Source: Brachypodium distachyon (Eukaryota; Streptophyta; Magnoliopsida; Poales; Poaceae). From it: a stretch of 64,000 bases of DNA. Below, piece by piece: positions 49,201 to 59,791 of the stretch. Location: the NCBI RefSeq assembly GCF_000005505.3, contig NC_016131.3, positions 9,445,501 to 9,509,500 on the forward strand, given 5' to 3'. Made by a program: the position numbers and the translations under genes. The notes below the pieces were generated by a model, which was not told the origin of the DNA, searched no databases, and saw only the letters and a list, made by a program, of their open reading frames with translations. Each line of letters begins with the position of its first letter. Position 1 is the stretch's first letter.

Positions 49201-50222
49201 AAAAATCCCGGAACACACACCTAAGTACCTCACGCCCTTCCTCTACCCTGTTCGCAGGAGGTTACGCCGCCGGCGGAGGCCACCTCCCGCTGCGCCGACG
49301 TCACAACGCTACACGGCTGGGTGGAGGACGGCTGCGACGCACTGGGGGGCGAGGACGGCGAGGGCAGAATTGGCGGCGTGGGCTGGGTGGATTGCGGTTG
49401 TTGCACGCTGGAGGAACGTGAGGCTCTCCGCGCTGGCACCGTCGCCCTCGTCCAGCGGGCTGCGGGCACAAGGGTCTGTGATGGTCGCGATGGCGGCAGT
49501 GCCGTTGGAAGAGCAGCGGCGGCGCAGGCTGCGAGGATAGGCACGGGCTGGTAAGGCGGCAGCGCTCCCGGCGAGGATGGCGGCGGACTAGAACCAGGAC
49601 TACAAGAGAGGGGTTCGAACAATTTTTAAATTATTTTTAAAAAAATGTAAAAAGACAAAAATGCCCATTTCTAATACTCCGTTTAGTCTTGCTGGAGTAG
49701 CAGGCACGGGAGAATTCGCCTTCTACAGTTGGCAGAATGCCTGCCCCTTCCTCAGAAAGATTGACTTTAACTAAAGTTCCCTTGTAGCTTGGTCATAGAT
49801 ATCAACTGTTTTAGACAATTAAACGTACCAATCTAGCTTAGCCTTATAGATTTCAACTTTGCGCGATGTGGCAATAGTTTAAGAAACTAACAGGCATCTC
49901 AGAATTTTAATTGACCTTATCCTCACATATCTAATGTAACTAGAGTACTGAAGTACTGCTGTATAAATTATACCTGTATTAAAGTAATTCAAGAGCTAGA
50001 TTCGCCTCGCAAAAAGAGAAGCAAAAGATTGTCCTCATACTTTTCCAAATACGATTTATATTTATAAACTTGCATTGGACGGTTTGTACCATCTGCCTGC
50101 CCATTCTTGGGTTTTCTTAAAAATTAAAATATGCAAGAATAAAAGGCATCCAGGTCACTAATCACTACAAAACGGACCCACGAATGATTCAAAAATTCCA
50201 AAATGACCCCGCCTAATCCTTC

Positions 50223-50230
50223 TATAAATA
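50223..50230 (+). promoter_or_regulatory. TATA box of the bZIP gene
   Basis: TATAAATA lies 99 bp before the ATG, followed by a C/T-rich leader. Confidence 0.75.
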
Positions 50231-50328
50231 CCCCGGCTCTTCATTTCTCCCCTCCCTTTTCCCCGTTCTCCTTCCTACCTTGCTCTTAATCACAAGCTCG
50301 CAATCACTCCATTATAATCCTTCCCGTC

Positions 50329-50835
50329 ATGACGACGTCCCAGGGATCCAATGCGTTCCAATCATTCGCGCCGCAGAGCAACAACGGGTTCGGAACGAAC
50401 GCCGAGCTAACAGCGCACCCGCTTCTTCCCATCGAAGACCCCGCGTGCGCAGCGGCCTCGGCGGCCATCGGCGGCGTCCCAGACCACGAGGCCTCGGATG
50501 GCGTCTTCAACAAGGAGCGGAGGCTGAAGCGCAAGATCTCGAACCGCGAGTCGGCGCGGCGTTCCCGGGCGCGGAAGCAGCGGCACCTCGACGACCTCCG
50601 CGCCCTGGCCGCGCGCCTGCGGCACGGCAACCGCGAGCTCTCGGCGCGCGCGCGCGCCGCGCGGGGCCGCGTCGCGCTCGTCCGGCTCGCCAACGCCGAG
50701 CTCCGCGCCGAGGCCGACGCCCTGGGCCGACGCCTCGAGGCCGCGGCACGCCAGGCTCTCGCGCTCGGGCAGCTCTACGCCGCCGCCCACGGCCACGGGG
50801 CGTTCGAGCAGACCATGGCTTCGCTGATGGTGTGA
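50329..50835 (+). CDS. bZIP transcription factor (group S-like)
   Basis: 168 residues, intronless. The basic region KRKISNRESARRSRARKQ carries the invariant N72-x7-R80 that contacts ACGT-type DNA sites. The zipper register from R80 gives L90, L97, L104, A111, V118, L125, L132, so it is long (about seven heptads) but imperfect in the middle. NRESARRSR-RKQ and a short intronless gene are typical of plant group S bZIPs, which heterodimerise with group C members in energy and stress signalling. The N-terminus (residues 1-60) is Ala/Asn/Gln-rich. Group S1 genes carry a long conserved sucrose-control uORF. The leader here is only about 75 nt with no uORF, so S1-type translational control is not expected. 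Confidence 0.93.
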   Translation: MTTSQGSNAFQSFAPQSNNGFGTNAELTAHPLLPIEDPACAAASAAIGGVPDHEASDGVFNKERRLKRKISNRESARRSRARKQRHLDDLRALAARLRHGNRELSARARAARGRVALVRLANAELRAEADALGRRLEAAARQALALGQLYAAAHGHGAFEQTMASLMV

Positions 50836-52708
50836 GGCGGGCGCGCTTCCTTTACGTGCGTGGCGTTCTCCGGCCGGTGGACGTATATATATGTACTTCT
50901 CTGATTGGCCCAACGTAACGTGCGGTGAAGACTCTGAAGATAAAAGGCATGCGTTGTGTGGGTGTAGGTGTGGGAGCTTCGGTCCTGAAGTTAACCTGCA
51001 GGTAATGGGCCGGGTTTAGACATAGTCGTGTGGGTACCAATCATCGATTTGAAAGAATGGGAAAGAATTACAGGATTCATTTGCGACGCAAGTACGTACG
51101 ACGCGCGCACAAAAAGAAAGAACTATATTTGGGAAGTCACCAAACCAAAATCTAAACCATGTAGTATGATGTATCCAAATATGAGTTATTCCCCCCACCC
51201 CCCTGTTTTCTTTTGCGAATTCTTCGTTGTGCGTGTGTGATTCCATGATCGTGTACCGTATTCTGAGTTTCCGACATGATCCCAATAGCCAAGTCAGGTC
51301 GATCCATGTCCTCAATTCCTCATGAGACGCGCTGTGCAGTGTGCAGTGCAGACTGATGAAATCACGGTGACATATAGATCTTGCCATCTTGACCGTCGTT
51401 GCGGTAATAATGTAACCTGTGCGCATGAGTGCTAGCATTGCGAGTGATCCATCGACAATTCGATCTGGGCGATGATTGGTCGTGTACATTCGACGTACGT
51501 CCTTGTTTAGAGTACTAGTAGTAGTACTAGTGCTGATCAAAGCGTGGGGGCAGAACAGATGCGTTCCTTTCCAGGTTAATCCACCAGCGTCCGAATTAAA
51601 AGCTGTCTGCTTTGGGCGTTAATATCGTTTTCGGGCGGGATTAGGTTTGTATTCTGCGGGTGGGCGGTCACGCTCGCCTTGTGGAAAGCAGCAGATGTGC
51701 GCCCTTGCGTCTTCAGGTCGTGGTTTACATTCGGTAACCATCCTTCTCAGATGATCTAAGTATGTCCCCTAAGTATGCTCTTGCGGTCGTAACTTAATCT
51801 CGGTCTTAAGAGTTTTTTAAGGGGCGATGTTTGGATGTTCTGGTCTGGCTGTCGTTTTAATTTTATTTTTTTTATTAGAGGAGCTGTCGTTTTAACTGGC
51901 GGGCATGGCTTCCGTAAGAAAAAACTGGCGGGCATGGCCCGCTTACATTTGTCTGTGTGATTGGGCCAACTGACGAGCTCTGTTTTTTTTTTTTTTTTGA
52001 GACGACGAGCTCTGTTTATACCCCGGGCTCTCTAGTCGGGCGCTCCGTATGCCAAGCCCATGTAGGATCAATTCAAAAACAAAAATAAATAAATGTAGGA
52101 TGAATTCTTCTTCCTTTTTCTGCTCAATAGTGGTACAGTACAACTTCTGATGAACACCTGCAATCCTGCAATAAATAAGCCTTTTGCATCATCGATCACC
52201 AACAACGCTTTGTCCGAAAAATCAAAGTTTCTCTCCTTTTGGTGCATATACTGTGGTTGCCTTGACACCACTCCACGCTGCAGTGCCCTCGTGTGCCAAC
52301 GCGGCAGTGGCCGTGGCAGGGGGCAAAAGGAAGCTCTCTGCTGCCTGTTGCGCAGGCAGACAATCACAAGCTGGTGTGCAAAGCAAGCAAACATGGTCTG
52401 ATCTCTTGGTTTCAGTGCAGGCATGTGTACGGGCAGGTGCTTGTACAAACAGATGTGGGGAGAGGGAAAGAAGCAGTGTGTTTGGTTTGAGCCCACAAAT
52501 GTCATGTCAAAAATTTGGTTGAGGTTTTGCTTGTCCATGAGTTGGCCAACATTGTGAACTAGAGTTGATAATGGAGTGTATAGCTTGTCAAATAGTTGGC
52601 TTTCATCCAAACAAGAACCAAAATTTGGTCAATGATCAAAACAGACCCGTAATAAAGACTAGTAGTAACCTCGTAGGTACCCCGGCCGCGGCCACGCACC
52701 GCTTCCGT
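50836..52708. other. bZIP 3'UTR and intergenic DNA
   Basis: 50836-51000 is the 3' side of the bZIP gene. A 174-codon minus frame at 51016-51540 has no family resemblance. About 52480-52660 has inverted TTTGGTTTGA-like ends and may be a decayed hAT MITE. Confidence 0.35.
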
Positions 52709-53786
52709 TGTTGGAATTTTGGGTTAAGCCCAAGGGCCAATCTGAAATTAATTCCTGAAAAATCTCAAAAGCCGATTCATGGAGTGGGATGAGAAAGTGG
52801 GAATAGTCCCACCTTCCTAGTTTAGGGGGAGTTGGACCAATATATAAGGTATGTTGGTTCTCATCTCTTGAGCAAGTGAGCAAGGGAAATCCCCATGCGC
52901 GCTCCTCCTCCTCCTCCGCTCGCCTCGTCACGACGCAACGCGACGCGCGCGCAGCTTTTCGTGGATCGATTTCGAGTTTGAGCCGGGTCGGGGCGGGGTC
53001 ATGCTTATCTTTTTCATAGTCGGAATCCGTTGCGGACGCGTAACAAATCCCGATAATTGCGGAGTCGGTTTTGGTTTCCCAAACCGAACCGAAGTCCGCA
53101 TGCGTGCCTATATAATAAGACGACCGCGGCCTCCGGACGTACCACGTTACAACCCTAGCCGTCACGCCCCCGATCCAATCTCGCTGTTCGCCGCCAACTA
53201 CTACTCCATCCCGTCGACTGCGTGCACAGATCGCCGGGAGAGCAGGCCTCCGAAACCCCGACCTTTGAGATCCTGCCCGGGAGACGGTCGATAAGGTTTT
53301 TGGGGAGCGTTCGCACGCGACTGCTCGCTTCTTCACATCCCTGTTTCGTCGGCATCTTCATCACCGATGCCCGACGACCTCAGAGATCTCGTGGCTCAGG
53401 CTGCCGCTCTAACTCAACAGCAGCAGGCTGCCCAACTCCAAGCCCAGGCAACTGCTTCTGCACAGGCGCAAGCGCAGGCGCTAGTCACTGCCCAGGAGGT
53501 AGTCAAGGCTGCTGCTGCTGCCGGCGTGAACATCGACGCCACCGGACTCGTCACCGACCTCAACAAACAAACACAAGAAAAGAGTACAACACCGTACGTA
53601 ATCTGCTCTTTTTTGTTGATTTTGATTAGTAGTTTTATTATTCATATCGTGAAATTAGATGAGTTTTATTTCTGTACGTTGCTATTTAATTTGTCTAGTT
53701 TGCATGATATAATATGCTACATGTTTTACACATTATTTTTTAAATTAAATATTCATAAAAATTACCTAATTATTCAACCTTTGTCA
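52709..53786 (+). mobile_element. Probable solo Copia LTR carrying a coding first exon
   Basis: The left end TGTTGGAATTTTGGGTTAAG matches the usual start of grass Copia LTRs. CCAATATATAAGG (52835) and GCCTATATAATAAG (53106) are TATA-type promoters. Downstream lies a frame from 53367, MPDDLRDLVAQAAALTQQQQ and a Gln/Ala-rich stretch to NIDATGLVTDLNKQ, cut by CACC|GTACGT, a strong donor. The right end TTTGTCA is followed by ACCGT, against TCCGT before the left end, a near-match 5-bp duplication. No integrase, RT or second LTR was found nearby, so a solo LTR left by recombination is the best reading. Confidence 0.6.
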
Positions 53787-56419
53787 ACCGTCAGATCACC
53801 GCCCCAAAAGAAGACGCGCCTTTCCATTCCGCTCTTGCACTCCCACAGTAGGCTTCGAGCTGAGATGCTCTATGGGAGTCGTTCCAGCCATACAAAAATG
53901 AGTTCTATTGTCAACAATACCATATCTGTAGTAGTAGTAGCAGCAGCAAACTGTCGAGATGTTCTACAGTCTAGGCCTCTCGGCGCTACGCAGCTATTTT
54001 GCCTGCTGTTTCAAGTCTGGGAACTGTTCACAAGGTAGCTAAACCAAAGGGCTTTTTTTAGGCGGGGAAAGTTCTCAGATTGATGCATGAAATTGTGGTT
54101 TCTCGTTCACATCCCTAGCTACAAGTCCTCTGCTACGTACACCTACGCCGGAGCGCTAATGAGCAATTAATGCTAGTCAGCGCTTGACGACCGCTGGCAA
54201 CTGCACAACAATCATCTGTTCAAACATACCTTTTCAAAAAAAATCACATAAATGGAATGTCAGCCGGTCACTGTTGAAATGTTGCAGGTTTTATACGAAA
54301 AATTCACACACATCCCAACTGATGCAAACAGCAGCCACTCATGTGTCCGACCCCGTTCGTTGAGCTGTGTGTCCATGACTCCTTGGAACTTTCAGCTGCC
54401 TACTGGCAATAAATTTGCAGCAACAGAAAGGGGCCCCTAGCCCCCCCCAATGGGGGGGGGACTCTGAAACACTGATGGAGGCTGGGCACGACTCACAGGC
54501 TTCATGGCCATGGCCGCGCTCTACTCCTACCGCAAAAGTTTACAATAAGAGATAGGGCAGCAGTGCCAGTACCATAATTTGCAAGCTGATGGAGGAACCA
54601 TGGAGCCCCTGTCCTGTGCTAGCAGTAGGTCGTGAAAAGGGTAGTGGGACGGAGCAGTAGCCCCGGCGCTGTCTCTCTGGAGTGCAGCACTGATGAGAGA
54701 TTTGGGGGCCTCCACATGTACTCATTGGGCTGTGAACTAAGTCATAAACCAGAATGTAAGCAGAGTAAAGGAATGAGAAAGTGATTCGGACACCAATGAA
54801 CTTTTTAAGGCACGTTTAGAAAGCAGTACTACTCCTATGAAGGTTAGGTTAAGCTTGATGCAAAGCAAGGTCTCGTTAGGACAGAGACTTTAAGGTCAAA
54901 CATGTGTCAGCGGTAAATGGCCCCTCTAGGCTCTATCTAGTGTTTATGGAGGAGTACCACCGGCTTCCTACTGACTGATTGGTGGGACTCGCCACCGATT
55001 AATTGGAAAGGCTGGGCGAAAGAGCAAGCTAGTGCACGCTCTGTATTAGGTTTGAATCTCTCGGGAACCATCACGCAAAACTCGCAGAGATGCATGCACG
55101 CCTGTACTGCCTGCAATCCCAACCTCAGAGTGTGTTTGTGTTTCCTGGACTCTTATAGGTGCCATTTTCCGAGATTTGCTCTGAACCCTTCCGCAGGATA
55201 TTCAGGCGCCATCCAATCCAACAAAAGTTGACGTATTTCAGTGAGGACGTGATGGCTTTCTATCGGGTGCCAGTGATGCAACTGCGAGACTAGTTTGAAG
55301 TTGCACCGGTCTCTCGCTACGTCCTATGTGTATACGTATAAAAGTTTCCCATAGATTTTTTTTGTGAATTCTCCCGATTCATGTGTTCATTCACCATTTT
55401 CATTTTCATTGTGAACCGAGTTTAACTTAGGTGGTCTGTTTTCTTGTCGAACGCACACCCAAAATTATTTCAGAATTTAACCGGCGCTATTCTTTCAGTG
55501 ACAGATGACGTGTCCGTCAACAGCAAGACGCATGCGGTGATTTCGTCAATCTTTCAAGATCTGTCAGCCCAGTTTTTCGGAGGTGTCCATAGGGCTGAGT
55601 ATTGTCAGCGTCTGCGTTTGTACCGTGTTTTTCAAGATTTTTCATTGCATTCTTTATTATGCAACATACTATCAGGTAGAAAAAAATGGAACACTAACGG
55701 AGCAATGGTAAGTCTCGACACAAGGGCGTTTATAATCGAGGGATTTTTGTAGAAATTGATTTGTTTCTTCAAAATTCCAGTGATAGTCATACGAATTAAA
55801 GAAAAATGTCAGACCTACTGGAGATGCTCTAGTTCCATCAACATCGTCGATCGCTGCAAGAAAATCTTGTAAAAATCAAGATGATGATGTCATAGCAACA
55901 TTGTGATTCTACATTTGTCTTATCTCTGTATTTTTGGATCCCCGTGGTAACATATTTTGACTGTAGAAAAAAAAAATGGTACATGCTCATTTCCACTCCT
56001 GCGAGGCCGCGCGACACGTCAGATCAATCCTCTCTTCTCCGGCTCCTCTTGTACCCGCGCTGCCTCGGACCGCCGCGCATGACCACACGCGCACAGAGAG
56101 ACACTCCCCCTCCCTTTCCACTACCCAACAACCGTTCCCGGGGACCCCCGAGCGAGCAGGCCAGGCAGAGCAGACGCACTGCACAACACAGAGCAGACAC
56201 CTCCTTCTCCATCCCCAGGATATGAGAATACTATGATATGATGATCGACCCCTTCTTCCACCTCCACTCCAACTTGGCTTCACTTCACACGCGTGCGTAC
56301 AAAGGGAAGGGAACCCCGCACCACCGCACTGCTTTCCGCGCGCACTAATACTCTCCCCTCCCACCCGTAATTACCGCCGCCGCTTCAACGGACGACGACG
56401 GGGCCGTCTTCTCCTTGCA
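53787..56419. other. Intergenic DNA and 5' region of the DUF4378-like gene
   Basis: No gene was recognised up to about 55970. From 56000 the sequence turns C/T-rich, as expected of a promoter and leader. A GGGGCCCC / CCCCCCCAATGGGGGGGGG cluster lies at 54430-54460. Confidence 0.4.
55445..55640. repeat. Dispersed repeat, copy 2 of 2 in the window
   Basis: ATTTCAGAATTTAACCGGCG and GTGATTTCGTCAATCTTTCA match the order and spacing of the repeat at 19340-19640, with divergence. Confidence 0.5.
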
Positions 56420-56464
56420 ATGAGGGCACACCGGGGGTGCCGGATGCCTTGCATTTCTTCTTAA
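56420..56464 (+). promoter_or_regulatory. Upstream ORF (14 codons) in the leader of the DUF4378-like gene
   Basis: ATG at 56420 encodes MRAHRGCRMPCISS and stops at 56464, 71 nt before the main ATG at 56536. If the leader is transcribed through here, it could reduce initiation at the main start. Confidence 0.45.
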
Positions 56465-56535
56465 TCGAGACACGCTTTGTTTGTGTGTGTTTGACTTTGT
56501 GTGCGCCAAGAAGAGGCCGGAGCTAGCCGGCAGCA

Positions 56536-57598
56536 ATGGCCGCCGGGAGGAGGCTCTCGGAGCTGCTCCAGGAGCAGCAGGAGCCGTTCCTCGTCGAGGC
56601 CGCCAAGAAGACCAGAAGGCTGCGGCGCGGCCGTCTAGGAGGAGCTTGCTGCCCCGTGGCCGCGTGCCGCCGGCTGCTCAGGCTCTGCAACCACGGGTTC
56701 AAGAAGAGGAGGGGCGCCAGTGCCACGGCCGCCGCCAGCAGCAGCGGCATTGGTGGCGGCGGCCTGAGGTCCGCGCTGAGCAAGGTGCTGTGCAGCAAGG
56801 CCATGAGAAGGGTGCTGCGTTGGGAGAATCTTGGCGGCGGCGGCGGCGGCGCCGACCGGGGCGAGTTCCGCCGGCTGCGGCGGTCCGCCGGCGACAGCGG
56901 CGAATGCGATGTCCGCGCCATGGAATTCGACACGAGATGGAAGGCGGCGGACATGGAGGAGATGGATGTGGACTCGTCGCGGCAGCTCAGCCCGGTCTCC
57001 GTCCTCGACCTGGAGCTGCACTCCGACGACGACTCTCCGGCGCATTCCCGCTGTAAGCAGCCCTCTCCACTGATCACGCGATTGACTTGGCCTCATCTAC
57101 ATTCTACAGTCTACTGAAAATCCAACCCAGCATGCTAACATCTCAGATTGATTTTCTCTTCTTTTTTCTGTCGGTCCTGTTCTTGTTGCAGGGGAGGACG
57201 AGAAGCCATCGACCTCCGGGAGCTCGCCTCCATCGGAAGATCGTCTCCAGGACCCTACCTCGCCATGCTTCGCCTACGACGTCCACGACAAGGCTCGCGC
57301 AATGGAGACAGAGGAAGAAGAAGACGATGAGGAGACGGTCAGAAACAACGGCCGCAGCAAGCGTATCGAAGAGCAGATCTCGTCGTGGGAGAGGATCGCG
57401 GGGGACATCTCCAGGATCCCCAGCATGGTGGAGTCGGACCTGTCGCAGTACATGCAGCAATGGAGGGAGCTCAGGCCTGAGGTCAGGGAGATCGGCGCCA
57501 GGATAGAGACCCTCATCTTCGAGGAGATCGGGAGGGAGACCGTCTGTGACATGCTTGCCTCACACTGTACATTGGCACCAGCATCTCGTTGTCATTGA
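56536..57598 (+). CDS. DUF4378-like plant protein (two exons)
   Basis: Exon 1 (56536-57052) ends CGCT|GTAAGC, and exon 2 (57192-57598) follows TTGTTGCAG. They join in phase 1 to 307 residues. N-terminal MAAGRRLSELLQEQQEPFLV is the typical opening of this plant group. A basic region (RLRRGRLGG, FKKRRG) follows, then an acidic stretch with SPVSVLDLELHSDDD, the short SPVSVL-type motif common to the family, then a Glu/Asp run (TEEEEDDEE). The C-terminus is helical: ISSWERIAGDISRIPSMVES, WRELRPEVREIGARIETLIF and EEIGRETVCDML, which match the DUF4378 end module. Function is unknown. The family is related in layout to LONGIFOLIA/TRM proteins, some of which act at microtubules, but that role is not shown here. 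Confidence 0.85.
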
Positions 57599-58924
57599 CC
57601 AGAGAGAGAGAGGGGGAGAGAGAACAGAGAGAGGTTGTAGTGGGGTGGTTAAAAAAAAATATTACTAGAGGGTTTGTGTAATTTGAGGCTTGATGTGGAA
57701 ATGATTATTTCCCCAACTCCAAAGTCTTGGTCTGTTCTGCTGTGCGTCGGGTTCCATGTTGTTTATTCTGCAAAGTGACGATACAGTGGATGGCAAAGGA
57801 CAGGTTCTGTTCTTCGTAAACTCTCCAGCCAAGGACAGAAAACCTGGCCTAACAACTAAAATCAATGTGTAGACTTGTACTGGAATACGAGTAGGAGTAG
57901 TACTATTTATGAAGAACACTTTCCCTGAACTTCCAAGGTGTTTTAGTTGGAGCATGACCGGAGGGGGAGACTTTAATTGTGCATTGCTCCCATTCTAAAT
58001 TCGCAGCAGACAAGGGCATCATCAGTGGACAAATATGTGGCATGAAAGTCAGAAGATCAAAGATGCATGGCCAAATAAAGAAAAGGGCGTCATTGTTTCT
58101 CTCAGGGATTTAATTCGTCTCCATCTCGCAGAAAAATAATAATTAACAACACCGCATTTGGAGTCTGAACATCGCATCGACGAGTGGGGTGGGCTTCCAA
58201 ATGGGGGAGAAAAGCAAAGCAAGCAAAAAAGGACAAGGCATCGTGGTAAAAGCAAACCCTTGTCATGTGCTTGCATCTTCGTTTCGTTGCTAGCTAGTAC
58301 CACTACCAGACCAGTTGATCTTTAATTAGTGGGTCAAAGAGGTAGCCCATGGCTGGCATTGGCAGTACCTCAGGCCTGAGCAGTACCTTCTTTGAACCGC
58401 CCCATGCTATGCAGTAATAGTAGATTAATTAATTCCTAGATTAAGGAGACTAGTAGTACTAGCAGCAGTACTAACCACTGAAAATTGAGCAGATAGTGAA
58501 ATGATTCTACTCGGAGAAAAATAATACAGACCAAGCTTGTCATGTCTCCCGGGAATTAGTCAAGGAAATGCTCCACGAAATGTGGACTTGTGCAGCTGTG
58601 TTCATATGCATCACACGAAGGCAGGGAAAAAAAATATTTTGCAGCATATTGAATTTCGTTAGTGCTTCTTGTAGGTACGATTGTTACGACTGGGTTGCCG
58701 ATCTGGTTCTGGTTCGTGGAGACGGGAGCTGAAAAAGGATAGGCAGGTTAGGATCTTGTTTCCAAGTTCAGGACTATGATATCGCGTCGGTTAGTAGTTC
58801 TGCGGTACTCCTTGTCCCATCTTCTTCTTTCTTTCCATTCGTTTAGGTGTTTAGGCACTTGTAGTTTTTTTTTAGAGATGTAAACGATAACATGTTAACG
58901 TCCTGTTTTTAGGCCGCTAAGGAT

Positions 58925-59168
58925 TTAGGGTGCGTTGGTTTGCGAAAGCCCAAGTTTACCCTATTAAATTTTTTGGCTTGCTAGAAAACCGGTCATTGTT
59001 TTGGTTGCCCGTGAGTTGGCCAATTTTAACCAAAATATAGAATTAGAGTTGTTTAAAGAGCATTGGTGTGACAAATAATTGGAAACGATCCAAACAAAGT
59101 TCAAATTTTAGTCAATGACCAAATAAATTGGTTTCATACATCTTGGCATCAATCCAAACATACCTTAC
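58925..59168. mobile_element. hAT-like MITE
   Basis: The left end TTAGGGTGCGTTGGTTTGCG is inverted against CATCAATCCAAACATACCTT at the right. The interior is AT-rich with CAATTTTAACCAAAAT-type words. No coding capacity. Confidence 0.55.
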
Positions 59169-59411
59169 TAGTTTAAAATGTTTGCTAAAAACTGACCAGA
59201 AATCTAGAGATATGCGGGATCCGCTTGCATCCCTAGTTTTCTAGAAGTTAGAACAGGTTGATGTTAGTCATGTGTGTCCACTTTTGCTGCGGCAATAGTT
59301 TCTTAGTCCATCTCTAGCGCCGGTATAGCACAAACCATATGTGTTGTTCTTGTCGCGAAACAGCTGTGGCTCGGCTCAACCTCCATTGACGTTCTTGGAT
59401 GGACGGTCGGA

Positions 59412-59434
59412 AGACGACGACGACGACGACGACA
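59412..59434. repeat. (GAC)n microsatellite
   Basis: About seven GAC units in non-coding DNA. Confidence 0.85.
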
Positions 59435-59772
59435 GGGCCCCCTACCTTTCAGCAGTTCGGCTTGCAAGCCATTGCCCATTTCATGGGTTTATTCCCTCGA
59501 TGATTTAATGGAGATCACCTAATTCAATGGGATGGGGACCTCTTCCTGTAGAATTAGTGGAACATCCTCCAATCCAAGTCCAAGTTCGCTAGTCGAAGGC
59601 CGGACTCCGGTCGGTAGCGAAAAAGGTTTTAAATTGCGCAAAACCCGGTGGTGATAAAGAGGGCATGCGTCTGCATCTTCTTGTGAACTTTGGAGCGTCG
59701 CCTCCAAGGGTTTGGTTGTAAAAAAAATACTTCTAAGGTCTATATTGTAACAATGGATTGTACTATCATTTT

Positions 59773-59791
59773 GGGGGGGGGGGGGGGGGGG
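59773..59791. repeat. G19 homopolymer
   Basis: Uninterrupted run of 19 G, followed by CGCCTTTTGGCC. Confidence 0.85.

Larger units (their letters stand above)
42016..50222. other. Gene-poor 8-kb region
   Basis: No secure gene. It holds two MITEs (44468-44565, 47107-47317), a GC-rich island at 47357-47770, a C19 run (49182-49200) and another GC-rich patch at 49240-49610. Open frames at 44758-45141 and 46559-46921 lack family features and are not called. Confidence 0.4.

Noticed and set aside
49230..49622. GC-rich frames next to the C19 run
   Set aside because: Low-complexity Ala/Pro/Ser or Gly/Arg text on both strands, with no supported start or splice site.
50280..50918. 212-codon frame overlapping the bZIP gene
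   Set aside because: Shadow frame created by the high GC content of the bZIP gene. The bZIP frame contains the real domain.
51016..51540. 174-codon open frame on the minus strand
   Set aside because: No family features, atypical composition, and it lies in the bZIP 3' flank. Likely a chance frame.
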